The notes beneath the pieces were generated by a model that saw nothing but the letters and a program-made list of their open reading frames with translations, was not told the origin of the DNA and made no database searches. 64,000 bases of DNA from Firm-13 sp964617375 (lineage in GTDB: Bacteria > Bacillota > Clostridia > Saccharofermentanales > Saccharofermentanaceae). The stretch is taken from the NCBI GenBank assembly GCA_964617375.1, contig CAZTXQ010000010.1, positions 1 through 64,000 of the forward strand, read 5' to 3'. Every line of letters begins with the position of its first letter. Positions within the stretch are counted from its first letter, which is position 1. The translations under genes were made by a program, and so were the position numbers. Positions 42,968 through 51,501 of this stretch are shown piece by piece.

Positions 42968-42998
42968 GAGCCTGATTTTTACGCAAGGAGAGAGAGAA

Positions 42999-43934
42999 AT
43001 GGATATCGCATGCGTCGGTGAAATGGTTATTGATTTTCTGCCCGGAGACGAAGCCGGTATTTATTTGCGAAAAGCGGGAGGTGCTCCTGCGAATGTCGCG
43101 ATTGCGGCCGCAAGGAACAACCTGGACAGCGGCTTCTGCGGAAGAGTCGGAAACGATGATTTCGGGCGCTTCCTGTTCGGAATCCTAAAGGCGAACCGCG
43201 TGTCCGTTCTTTGTCCGAAGCTCGTAGACGAGGCGATCACGACAATGGCGTTCGTCACGCTCGACGATAAAGGCGACAGAAGCTTTACTTTTGCGAGAAA
43301 ACCGGGCGCCGATATGTTCCTTACGAGGGACGATGTCGATAAGGCCGGGGTGACAGACGCTTTGATTGTCCATGCCGGATCCTGCTCCTTATCCCGCCTT
43401 CCCGCGTCGGATGCGACTGTATATGCGCTCGAACAGGGCAAAAAGGCCGGGAAACTGATCAGCTTCGACGTAAATTACCGGAATCTCCTCTGGGACGACG
43501 ACAGAGAGGCCGCTGCAAAGGCGGTCCGCGAAATCCTTCCCCTTGTTGATTTCCTGAAAATTTCTGACGAAGAAACGGATATGATCGGCGGCGAAGAAGC
43601 GCTGGCTGAGACGGCCGCGGCAAACGGTATCTCCGTCATCGTGGAAACCCTGGGCTCCAATGGCGCCCGTGCCTACTGGAACGGCCGGGTACTGACGGTT
43701 TCGGGCATTCAGTCGGATTGCGTCGACGCAACAGGCGCCGGCGATGCCTTCTGGGGAGCTTTCCTGTCCTCGTTGATCAGGAGCAAAGTCACATCGGTTG
43801 ACTCGCTGAATGAAGAAATTCTGAACCGGGCTCTTCTGTACGGAAACGTCGCGGGAAGCCTCTGTGTACGCAGGAAGGGCGCCATTGAATCGCTTCCGAC
43901 TGCCGAAGAAATTGAGGCTTTTTTGAAAGGATGA
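42999..43934 (+). CDS. PfkB-family sugar kinase 2
   Basis: The 311-residue protein is a fructokinase/ribokinase-type enzyme: GEMVIDFLPG, GGAPANVAIAAARNN, GRVGNDDFGRFL, and DATGAGDAFWGAFL with the catalytic Asp. It begins 118 bases after the aldolase and overlaps the next gene region by an ATGA. Two different PfkB kinases in one locus fit sequential 6- and 1-phosphorylation. Confidence 0.94.
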   Translation: MDIACVGEMVIDFLPGDEAGIYLRKAGGAPANVAIAAARNNLDSGFCGRVGNDDFGRFLFGILKANRVSVLCPKLVDEAITTMAFVTLDDKGDRSFTFARKPGADMFLTRDDVDKAGVTDALIVHAGSCSLSRLPASDATVYALEQGKKAGKLISFDVNYRNLLWDDDREAAAKAVREILPLVDFLKISDEETDMIGGEEALAETAAANGISVIVETLGSNGARAYWNGRVLTVSGIQSDCVDATGAGDAFWGAFLSSLIRSKVTSVDSLNEEILNRALLYGNVAGSLCVRRKGAIESLPTAEEIEAFLKG

Positions 43935-43939
43935 CAACT

Positions 43940-44650
43940 ATGAATTCGGATATCTGGACAAAGAAATGCATGATCTCACCCTCTTTGATTACCCTGGATC
44001 TCTGCAATCTCGAATCGCAGGTCAGGGAACTTAAGGAAGCCGGGATTCAAATGCTTCACGTAGATCTTCTGGACGGACGTTTCAGTCCGAGCATGCCGAT
44101 CGGCCTCGATGTCATACGCCAGCTGCGGCAGAAGACCGACCTTGTATTCGATGTTCACCTCATGGCTGATTCCCACGATTATCTGGTCGATGAACTCCTG
44201 GATATCGGTGTACAGCAGCTGGTATTCCATGCGGAAACCGAGCCGCATATCGACAACCGGTTAAATATGATCCATGCAAAGGGCATCCGGGCCGGCGTCG
44301 CACTCAAGCCCGCGACTCCGCTTCATGTGCTTGAATATGTTCTCGAAAAATGCGACACAGTACTTCTGATGTTGATCAATCCCGGCTATGCGAGCAGCGC
44401 CGCCGAGCAGCAGGTATCCTATGCGGCGCGGAAAATCAAGGACCTTAGAGGGATGATCGACGCACGCGGCCTCGACACGAAGATCGAGATCGACGGAAGA
44501 ATCTCCCAAGCGAACATTGCGGACTACGGCGCCTTCATGGTCGACATATTCGTTGCGGGCAGTACCTGCATCAAGCGCGACAATATCGCGGGAAGCGTCT
44601 CGAAACTTTTGGAGCTGCGCGCCCAGACGCTCGGCACGAAGGAGGCATAA
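43940..44650 (+). CDS. Ribulose/hexulose-phosphate 3-epimerase family protein
   Basis: The 236-residue TIM barrel has RPE features: ISPSLITLDL, MLHVDLLDGRFSPS with the catalytic Asp, FDVHLM, MLINPGYA, and IEIDGRIS with the second Asp. It is divergent from standard RPE (typically MDGHFVPN) and closer in style to allulose-6-phosphate epimerases. ATG 43940 follows AAAGGATG; an earlier ATG at 43931 overlaps the upstream stop. Confidence 0.9.
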   Translation: MNSDIWTKKCMISPSLITLDLCNLESQVRELKEAGIQMLHVDLLDGRFSPSMPIGLDVIRQLRQKTDLVFDVHLMADSHDYLVDELLDIGVQQLVFHAETEPHIDNRLNMIHAKGIRAGVALKPATPLHVLEYVLEKCDTVLLMLINPGYASSAAEQQVSYAARKIKDLRGMIDARGLDTKIEIDGRISQANIADYGAFMVDIFVAGSTCIKRDNIAGSVSKLLELRAQTLGTKEA

Positions 44651-44651
44651 T

Positions 44652-45218
44652 ATGGAATCCACTCAATACCCGGATGTAAAGAATCTGGTTTTATCGGAAC
44701 TTAGCATATCTCTCGGAAGTATCCGGGAGGAAGATGTGGAAAAGCTTGTCACGATCCTCTTAACCTCGCGTAAAGTCTTCTTTGTGGGTGTCGGAAGAGT
44801 TCTCCTTTCTCTTGAGTCCATGGCCAAACGTTTGGCGCATCTGGGCATCGACACCCACATAGTTGGCGAGATTACCGAGCCGGCGATTACGCCGGAGGAT
44901 GTTCTTATAGTAGGCTCCGGCAGCGGAACGACGCTGTTTCCGGCCGGAATTGCCCAAAAGGCCCATGCGATCGGCGCCAAGGTCGTTCACATCGGCTCGA
45001 ATGCCAACAGCGACCTGAAGGACATTATCGAATTCATGGTCCGGATTCCGGTTCGCACCAAGTATTATCTCGACGATGAGATTGATTCGGAACAGCCGAT
45101 GACATCGCTTTTCGAGCAGACGCTTCTTCTCCTCGGAGATATTGTCGCGAAAATGATCATCGACAGAAAACAGCTGGATATGAAGAGCCTCTGGCAGTAC
45201 CACGCGAATCTGGAGTAA
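44652..45218 (+). CDS. 6-phospho-3-hexuloisomerase-like SIS protein
   Basis: The 188-residue protein is a single SIS domain (VFFVGVGRVLLSLESMAKRL, DVLIVGSGSGTT) resembling HxlB. It would interconvert aldose/ketose or 2-/3-ketose phosphates. The ATG follows GGAGG two bases after the epimerase stop. Confidence 0.87.
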   Translation: MESTQYPDVKNLVLSELSISLGSIREEDVEKLVTILLTSRKVFFVGVGRVLLSLESMAKRLAHLGIDTHIVGEITEPAITPEDVLIVGSGSGTTLFPAGIAQKAHAIGAKVVHIGSNANSDLKDIIEFMVRIPVRTKYYLDDEIDSEQPMTSLFEQTLLLLGDIVAKMIIDRKQLDMKSLWQYHANLE

Positions 45219-45222
45219 GCAT

Positions 45223-46290
45223 ATGAAGAAGGAAATACTGGAAAAAGTAGGGACGATGCAGCAGGTAGCCTTTGTGAGGACCTGTACCGTCACGGAGGGC
45301 CGCGCGAACAACATGCGCGCGATCCAGGTGAAGAACGGCAATATGCAGTATATGCTTTCGCCGGACAAATGCATGGACATTGTCTCTCTTGAATACAACG
45401 GAATGAATATAAGCTTTACCTCGAAGCCGGGGTTGAACGGACGCAATCCGTACGACACACACGGGGAGGAAGCGCTCCGCAGCATTATGGGCGGACTCTT
45501 TTTTACCTGCGGGTTCGAAAACATCTGTGCTCCCTGCGAGACGGATGGCAAGGAATATCCGATGCACGGCAGAATGCGCACGACGCCGGCCGAGCACGTG
45601 TCGTCCGACGCGTACTGGAAGGACGGCGAATATCTTCTCACAGCGTCCGGCGAAATGCGGGAAGCCGAGCTTTTCGGAGAGAACATGGTGCTTCGGAGAA
45701 CGGTGCAGTCCGTATACGGATCGCCCCGGATCGACATCACGGATACGGTCACGAACCAGTCGGCGCGTGAAGAGACGATGATGCTGATGTATCACTGCAA
45801 CTTTGGCTACCCTTTTCTCGAAGAAGGTGTACGGCTTATTCTTCCGACGCGAAAAGTAACGCCGCGCGAAGAGTGGTCCGGTCTTCATACGGACCGTTGG
45901 AATGTGATGGATGCGCCTTCCGACAACGCACGTGAGCATGTGTTCCTGCATGAACTCGCATCCGGAGCGAACGGTGATACCTTTGCCGCAATCGTGAACG
46001 ACCGTCTCGGAATCGGCGTCAGGATAAACTTTAACAAAAAGAACATGCCGTACTTTATGGAATGGAAATCGACGGCATCCGGCGATTATGTTATCGGACT
46101 TGAACCTTCGAATTCCTCCGTGTACGGAAGGAAATATCATGAATCGGAAAACACGCTAAAGACTCTTCCCGCCTACGGAGAGGAGACGATCAAATGGTCG
46201 TTTACGATCCTTAGAGATGAGAAGGAAATTGTAGAAACAGAAAATGCATGCGCAGCCCTATTAAAATCAACCGAGGAGGAAACAAAATGA
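45223..46290 (+). CDS. DUF4432 aldose-epimerase-like protein 2
   Basis: The 355-residue protein resembles the one at 32.3 kb (SPDKCMDIVSLEYNGMN; GLFFTCGFENICAPCE; LMYHCNFGYPFLEEG; VIGLEPSNSS). Probable mutarotase of the imported aldose. The last four bases overlap the start of the isomerase gene. Confidence 0.85.
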   Translation: MKKEILEKVGTMQQVAFVRTCTVTEGRANNMRAIQVKNGNMQYMLSPDKCMDIVSLEYNGMNISFTSKPGLNGRNPYDTHGEEALRSIMGGLFFTCGFENICAPCETDGKEYPMHGRMRTTPAEHVSSDAYWKDGEYLLTASGEMREAELFGENMVLRRTVQSVYGSPRIDITDTVTNQSAREETMMLMYHCNFGYPFLEEGVRLILPTRKVTPREEWSGLHTDRWNVMDAPSDNAREHVFLHELASGANGDTFAAIVNDRLGIGVRINFNKKNMPYFMEWKSTASGDYVIGLEPSNSSVYGRKYHESENTLKTLPAYGEETIKWSFTILRDEKEIVETENACAALLKSTEEETK

Positions 46291-46970
46291 AAAGATCGGA
46301 AATCAACGCCATTATCAAACGCTTCGAAAATCTTATGAAGGACCATTCCTTCGAGCTTCCCCCGTTCCTTCACTTCACACCGGAGGAGTGGCAGACCAAA
46401 GGCCACGAGTACGACGAGATCCGCGACAACATGCTCGGCTGGGACGTAACCGACTACGGCATGGGCGACTACAAGCATCTCGGACTGGCTCTGATCACGC
46501 TTAGAAACGGCAATGTCCACAACGACAAGTACACGAAGACGTATGCGGAGAAGATCATGATGTGTGAGCCCTGCCAGGTATCGCCGATGCATTTCCACTG
46601 GAACAAGATGGAAGACATCATCAACAGAGGCGGCGGCGACATCGAGTTTTCTCTTTACAATGCGACTCCCGACGAGCAGCTCGCTGATACCGATGTCGAA
46701 ATCTGCCAGGACGGACGCCGCTACAATGTACCGGCCGGCCAGAAGATCGTCCTTCATCCCGGCGACAGCCTGTCCCTGTATCCGTACTACTATCACGAGT
46801 TCGTAATCCCCGAGAATTCCTCCGCCGTACTGATCGGCGAAGTATCGATGTGCAACGACGACAACACGGACAACCGCTTCCTGAAGCCGCTCGGAAGATT
46901 CCCGACGATCGAGGAAGACGAGGCGCCGTACCGTCTGCTCTGCACAGAATATCCCAAGGCCAACAACTAA
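46287..46970 (+). CDS. D-lyxose/D-mannose-type sugar isomerase
   Basis: The 227-residue cupin protein has the metal ligands of D-lyxose ketol-isomerases: H102, H104 and E109 in MHFHWNKMEDIINRGGG, and H170 in YPYYYHEF. Members interconvert D-lyxose and D-xylulose, D-mannose and D-fructose, or D-talose and D-tagatose. The last would fit the tagatose-bisphosphate-aldolase genes of the locus. ATG 46287 follows GAGGAGG. Confidence 0.92.
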   Translation: MKRSEINAIIKRFENLMKDHSFELPPFLHFTPEEWQTKGHEYDEIRDNMLGWDVTDYGMGDYKHLGLALITLRNGNVHNDKYTKTYAEKIMMCEPCQVSPMHFHWNKMEDIINRGGGDIEFSLYNATPDEQLADTDVEICQDGRRYNVPAGQKIVLHPGDSLSLYPYYYHEFVIPENSSAVLIGEVSMCNDDNTDNRFLKPLGRFPTIEEDEAPYRLLCTEYPKANN

Positions 46971-46989
46971 ACCTTTTTGTTTTCGAGAA

Positions 46990-47041
46990 GAAAGCCGTTC
47001 AACCCGCTCGCGCAAAGAGCCTGGGTTGTGCGGCTTTTTTC
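46990..47041 (+). terminator. Terminator of the sugar operon
   Basis: AAGCCG and CGGCTT close a stem with AACCC/GGGTT, followed by a T run. Confidence 0.8.
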
Positions 47042-47150
47042 TTGCCGTCTCTTAAATATCAGATGTATTTAAGGTAGAATTACAATCATATAAGAATATT
47101 CTTCGGGAGCGGTGTCGGATGTTTTTAAGATGCCGGGAAAGGATCGGAAT

Positions 47151-49121
47151 ATGGAGATTAAAGAGACGGCTATAAATACGATACGGGTATTGTCGATGGA
47201 AGGTGTGGAGAAGGCGAATTCCGGGCATCCGGGGCTTCCGATGGGGGCGGCCCCCGCGGCATTTGAGCTGTGGGCAAATCATATGAATCACAATCCGAAG
47301 AACCCGGACTGGATCAACCGGGACCGTTTTGTCCTGAGCGCGGGACACGGCTCAATGCTCCTTTACTCGCTGCTCTTCCTTTTCGGTTACGATGTGTCAA
47401 AAGAAGACCTGATGAATTTCCGGCAGTGGGGCAGCAGGACACCCGGACATCCTGAATACGGCCATACGAAGGGCGTCGAGACGACGACCGGACCGCTCGG
47501 GCAGGGCTACGCCAACGCGGTAGGAATGGCGATGGCAGAGGCGCATCTCGCCGCCAGATACAACACGGACAAATTCAAAATCATCGATCATTACACCTAT
47601 GTTCTCTGCGGTGACGGCTGCATGATGGAGGGCATCACAAGCGAGGCTGCTTCTCTCGCCGGGACACTGAAGCTCGGCAAGCTGATTGTCCTTTATGACG
47701 ACAACGAGATCTCGATCGAGGGAAGTACGGATATCGCTTTCCGGGAGGATGTCGAGAAGCGCCACGAGGCTTATGGTTTCCATGTGCAGGATATCGAGGA
47801 CGGCAATGACTATGCCGCAATCGGCCGGGCGATCGAGGTCGCAAAGGCCGTTAAGGATAAGCCGTCTCTGATTGCCGTCCATACGAAGATCGCGTACGGT
47901 TCGCCGCTTGAGGGCAAGGAATCGGCTCACGGATCTCCGCTCGGTGCGGATAATATTGCGAAGACCAAAGCCTTTTATGGATGGCCCGCAGACGCACCGG
48001 CCTTCTTTGTGCCCAAAGAGGTCAGCGATTATATGGACGTGAAGCGGATCGCTCTCGAGGCCAAAGAGACGTTGTGGAACCTTCTTTTCGACGACTGGAA
48101 GCAGGCCGAACCGGCTCTTGCAGAGGATTTCGAGAAGAGCTTTTCCGGCTCTTTGCCGGATCTTGCCGCAGATCCGGAATTCTGGAATTTCAGCGGAAAC
48201 AACGCGACGCGCGCGACCGGAGGGAAGGTCCTCAATCTGGTGAACCAGAGAATTCCGAATCTGTTCGGCGGAAGCGCCGACCTTGCGCCGTCCACGAAAA
48301 CAGAGCTTAAGGGGACAGGATTCTTCTCGGATAAAGACCGGGCCGGAAAGAACATCCATTTCGGTGTCCGTGAACATGCGATGGGAGCGATCGCCAATGG
48401 CATTGCCGTGCATGGCGGCTTGCGGGCTTTCTGCTCAACCTTCTTTATCTTTACCGACTATATGAAAGCCGCGATGCGCCTCTCCGCGGTTATGGACATT
48501 CCGGTCATGTATATTATGACGCACGACAGCATCGGAGTCGGCGAGGATGGACCCACACACGAACCGGTCGAGCAATTGGCCGCTCTGCGCGCGACTCCCA
48601 ATCTCTACGTATTCAGGCCTGCCGACGGCAAAGAAACGGCGGCCGGATTTCTGCAGGCTCTAAGGCAGCGCCATCCGGTGTGCATGGTCTTAAGCCGTCA
48701 GAACCTGCCGACCTATGAGAAGAGCGGCCCCGATGCGATGAAGGGCGCGTATGTGCTCTCCGATATGGACGGGTATAAGGCGATTCTGATTGCGACTGGA
48801 TCCGAAGTTGCCGTTGCGATGGAAGCAGCGGAAGCGCTTCGGGCAGAGGGAATAGCCGTCCGCGTCGTGTCGATGCCGTGCATGGAGCTTTTCGACGAGC
48901 AGAGCGAAGAATATAAGGAATCGGTGCTGCCGAAAGCCTGCCGCGCGAGAGTCGCCGTCGAAGCGGGTGCGACTATGCCATGGTACAAGTATACGGGAAC
49001 CGAAGGGGCGATTATTGGAATCGATCATTACGGCGCGTCGGCGCCCGCGGAGATTCTGTTCCGGGAGTTCGGCTTCACCGCCGAAAACATCGCGGCAGCG
49101 GCAAAACGTGTGATTGGCTGA
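47151..49121 (+). CDS. tkt: Transketolase
   Basis: The 656-residue protein is full length and in one piece: GHPGLPMGAAPAAFELW, the thiamine motif GDGCMMEGITSEAASLAGTLKLGKLIVLYDDN, and the C-terminal pyrimidine and transketolase C domains (HDSIGVGEDGPTHEPVEQLA). A thiamine-diphosphate enzyme of the non-oxidative pentose phosphate pathway. It follows the sugar operon after a terminator and has its own AAAGGA site; a link to that sugar is possible. Confidence 0.97.
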   Translation: MEIKETAINTIRVLSMEGVEKANSGHPGLPMGAAPAAFELWANHMNHNPKNPDWINRDRFVLSAGHGSMLLYSLLFLFGYDVSKEDLMNFRQWGSRTPGHPEYGHTKGVETTTGPLGQGYANAVGMAMAEAHLAARYNTDKFKIIDHYTYVLCGDGCMMEGITSEAASLAGTLKLGKLIVLYDDNEISIEGSTDIAFREDVEKRHEAYGFHVQDIEDGNDYAAIGRAIEVAKAVKDKPSLIAVHTKIAYGSPLEGKESAHGSPLGADNIAKTKAFYGWPADAPAFFVPKEVSDYMDVKRIALEAKETLWNLLFDDWKQAEPALAEDFEKSFSGSLPDLAADPEFWNFSGNNATRATGGKVLNLVNQRIPNLFGGSADLAPSTKTELKGTGFFSDKDRAGKNIHFGVREHAMGAIANGIAVHGGLRAFCSTFFIFTDYMKAAMRLSAVMDIPVMYIMTHDSIGVGEDGPTHEPVEQLAALRATPNLYVFRPADGKETAAGFLQALRQRHPVCMVLSRQNLPTYEKSGPDAMKGAYVLSDMDGYKAILIATGSEVAVAMEAAEALRAEGIAVRVVSMPCMELFDEQSEEYKESVLPKACRARVAVEAGATMPWYKYTGTEGAIIGIDHYGASAPAEILFREFGFTAENIAAAAKRVIG

Positions 49122-49143
49122 TACAACAGATTGTTATGAACGG

Positions 49144-49178
49144 GCCGCCGGCAGAAATGCATCGGCGGCTTTTTTTGT
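49144..49178 (+). terminator. Terminator after tkt
   Basis: GCCGCCG and CGGCGGC around a 12-base loop, followed by eight Ts. Confidence 0.85.
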
Positions 49179-49312
49179 TTGGCTTTAGCCAGTTTCGCTC
49201 CAACGAGCGCAAAAAAGGAGCTGTCTCAAAACAAAAGCTTTGTCTCGAGCTCGCTTCCTTAAAGCTGGTTAAAGCTTAACAAGGAAGGGGCCATTCCGAA
49301 TCATAAGCTTTC

Positions 49313-49625
49313 AGCACATTGATATACATACGAAATGGACGAAATCACCGATCCCGTATGTGCGTCATTGATAAATAAACGCATTTCTGTTCATTGATTA
49401 CCCACTAAAAAGCGAGATTGAACGGATCTGGTGGGTGATTATTGACAAATTATTGCATTTATGCTCATTGATTTATATTCGAATCGCGAGAATTGACCTA
49501 CTAAATTAGGCTTTCAATCAAAATGGTAGGTAATCATTGATGAATTAACGCATTTCTTCTCATTGATATACCCACCAAAAAAGCGGAATTGCCTGATTTG
49601 GTGGGTAATCCTTGACAAACGATGT
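49313..49625 (+). repeat. Hairpin repeat array B (four units of about 74-95 bp)
   Basis: TCATTGAT boxes occur at 49391, 49465, 49534 and 49560, the first two 74 bases apart. Between boxes lie inverted repeats: ACATACG/CGTATGT, ACCCAC/GTGGGT, ACCTAC/GTAGGT and ACCCACCAAA/TTTGGTGGGT. The arms change together so that pairing is kept. A motif CTTAACAAGGAA (49275-49286) plus TTCCGAATCATAA (49294-49306) precedes the array. No gene is seen in this 600-base stretch. Confidence 0.75.
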
Positions 49626-49716
49626 GTTCTCGCACACCTCATTAAGAAACAAAACCACCTTGCTGGAATTGGGGAGCTGCCACGCACACTCAAGAAGCAA
49701 GGAGGTTTTAACCCAA

Positions 49717-49850
49717 ATGGATGAAGGAAGCTTAGCACACACACGATGGGAATGTAAATATCACGTCGTATTCCCACCCAAGTACAGTATATCGCAAATC
49801 ATGGGGTATCTCAAAGGGAGTGTAGCCTCATCATCTTCGATAGACATGCG
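49717..49850 (+). pseudogene. Collapsed IS200/IS605 TnpA transposase
   Basis: From the ATG at 49717 (after AAGGAGG) the frame reads MDEGSLAHTRWECKYHVVF, the standard N-terminus of IS200-type Y1 transposases, and continues straight into PPKYSISQIMGYLKG, normally about 50 residues further on. A one-base slip then moves the frame to LIIFDRHA. The HUH motif and the catalytic tyrosine are lost. The deletion may have run between two PKY-coding stretches. Confidence 0.85.
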
Positions 49851-49879
49851 ATCCGACGCCTTTGCATCAGCCTCTTTTT

Positions 49880-50596
49880 TTATTCGTAATAGATGGTGCG
49901 GCTGCCTTCGATCGATTCATTTAGGGTTATTGTTATGTGATCGATGGCTTTATCGATATCGCGATCCCGGATTCGTTCGAACAATCCTTCCGTATTGCGA
50001 GAGAGAGAAGGAACACCATAGAGAAGACAGTAGCGCTCCCAAAGATTGATGATCGGATATTTGAAGGAATAAAAGATCAGAGGCAGCAGGGTATTCCCGG
50101 AAAGGATGCCGAGTTCGTGATGGAAATTGAATGCGATCTCCGCTGCCTTTGACGGCGAATCGGTCTCTTTCAGGGAAAGGATATAATCTGCAAGCATCGC
50201 AAGCCCGGCGCTGTCGATTCTGGGAATCAGAAGCCGTACCGCCAGGGTATCGAGGACCATGCGGAACTCGAGAATGGATTTGATTTCGGCCTTGCCGAGC
50301 ATTCCGCCGTTATAGCTCATGATCGAGACCAGTGTCTCGACGGTTCCGTTTCTTCTGTAATCTGCGACAAAGGTGCCGGAGCGGGGCTTGACCGTAAGGA
50401 ACCCCTTTCGCTCCATCTCCGATAATCCGGCGTTGACGACGGCGCGGCTGACCTGCATCATTTCGGACAGCTCGCGTTCCGTCGGAAGCTTTGCTCCGAC
50501 CGCAAGTCTTCCGGAGAGGATAGAGCCTTCCATTTCCTTGACAAAAAGTTCTTTGAGTGTCGGAGCGCACAGCTTGCCGAATTCCATTTCTGCCAT
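49880..50596 (-). CDS. GntR (FadR subfamily) regulator
   Basis: The 238-residue protein has a GntR winged helix (GAKLPTERELSEMMQVSRAVVNAGLSEMERKGFL) and an FCD-type helical effector domain (MVLDTLAVRLLIPRIDSAGL; FHHELGILSGN). ATG 50596 follows GGGAGGAAA. Divergent from hypB, so a regulator of the hypB-oxidoreductase-hypA operon is likely, responding to a small carboxylate as is usual for FCD domains. Confidence 0.88.
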   Translation of the reverse strand: MAEMEFGKLCAPTLKELFVKEMEGSILSGRLAVGAKLPTERELSEMMQVSRAVVNAGLSEMERKGFLTVKPRSGTFVADYRRNGTVETLVSIMSYNGGMLGKAEIKSILEFRMVLDTLAVRLLIPRIDSAGLAMLADYILSLKETDSPSKAAEIAFNFHHELGILSGNTLLPLIFYSFKYPIINLWERYCLLYGVPSLSRNTEGLFERIRDRDIDKAIDHITITLNESIEGSRTIYYE

Positions 50597-50616
50597 ATCA
50601 TTTCCTCCCTGGCATT

Positions 50617-50632
50617 GGTATAACCAGATACC
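50617..50632. promoter_or_regulatory. Probable GntR operator 1
   Basis: GGTAT and ATACC, 6 bases apart, just upstream of the gntR start codon. Confidence 0.55.
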
Positions 50633-50760
50633 AGAATTATTGTAGATCCGTTTGTGTCGCATTTCAAGAACGGAATGTTAAAGATGCTTGCTATTAAGAC
50701 TTTACCGTTGACTTGAGTACGCAAAAGGCTTACATTTTCCATAAGTATAAGCATTCCTTG

Positions 50761-50777
50761 ATCTGGTATGTCCAGAT
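50761..50777. promoter_or_regulatory. Probable GntR operator 2
   Basis: ATCTGG and CCAGAT, 5 bases apart, upstream of hypB; its CTGGTAT core is shared with operator 1. Confidence 0.5.
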
Positions 50778-50814
50778 TGATTACGGGAATATGAACCGGA
50801 CAGAGGTGACCGCT

Positions 50815-51489
50815 ATGGATGAATTTCGCATACTGAAAATCAAGAAAAGTGTATTTGAAGATAATGACCGCGAGGCCGGCCTTCTGCGGGAGGAACTTAA
50901 ATCCGCAGGGACATTCCTTCTTAACCTGATGTCCTCTCCGGGTTCCGGCAAAACGACAATCCTCAAAAGAACCATTCCTCTCCTGTCCGATGAATTTGCG
51001 ATCGGTGTCATGGAAGCGGACATAGACTCGGATGTCGACGCGAAGACTCTCTCGGAAGCCGGCGTAAAGGTTATACAGCTTCACACGGGCGGTATGTGCC
51101 ATCTCGATGCGGGCATGACGAAACAGGGCCTGGACGGTTTGGGCGTCGAGGGTACGGACCTCGTCATTCTCGAGAACGTCGGGAACCTTGTCTGCCCGGC
51201 CGAATTTGATACCGGCGCTTCGAAGAATGCGATGATTTTGAGCGTGCCGGAGGGCGACGACAAGCCTCTCAAATACCCGCTGATGTTCTCCGTATGCGAT
51301 GTGCTTCTGATCAACAAGATCGATGTGCTGCCATATTTTGATTTCAATATGGAGGTCTGTATCGAGCGCGCGAAAAAATGCAATCCGAACATTCACATCA
51401 TACCCGTATCTGGCAGGACCGGCGAGGGAATCGCCGAATGGGCCGAGTGGCTCCGTACGGAAATCCGGGAATGGAACGGACAGAAATAA
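50815..51489 (+). CDS. hypB: HypB nickel-insertion GTPase
   Basis: The 224-residue protein has the HypB GTPase core: LMSSPGSGKTT (P-loop), EADIDSDVDA, LHTGGMCHLDAGM with the metal Cys/His, NKIDVLPY, and PVSGRTGEGI. The N-terminal His-rich nickel store found in some HypB is absent. HypB hands nickel to [NiFe]-hydrogenase or urease with HypA. Neither enzyme is in the window; the oxidoreductase gene lies between hypB and hypA. Confidence 0.95.
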   Translation: MDEFRILKIKKSVFEDNDREAGLLREELKSAGTFLLNLMSSPGSGKTTILKRTIPLLSDEFAIGVMEADIDSDVDAKTLSEAGVKVIQLHTGGMCHLDAGMTKQGLDGLGVEGTDLVILENVGNLVCPAEFDTGASKNAMILSVPEGDDKPLKYPLMFSVCDVLLINKIDVLPYFDFNMEVCIERAKKCNPNIHIIPVSGRTGEGIAEWAEWLRTEIREWNGQK

Positions 51490-51501
51490 GGGGGAGATAA
51501 T

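Noticed and set aside
49313..49625. Integron attC array
   Set aside because: No cassette genes between units, no R'/R'' core (GTTRRRY), no integrase.
49514..49777. An 87-codon minus-strand frame across the repeat array
   Set aside because: It crosses the hairpins and the antisense of the TnpA remnant; composition is not protein-like.
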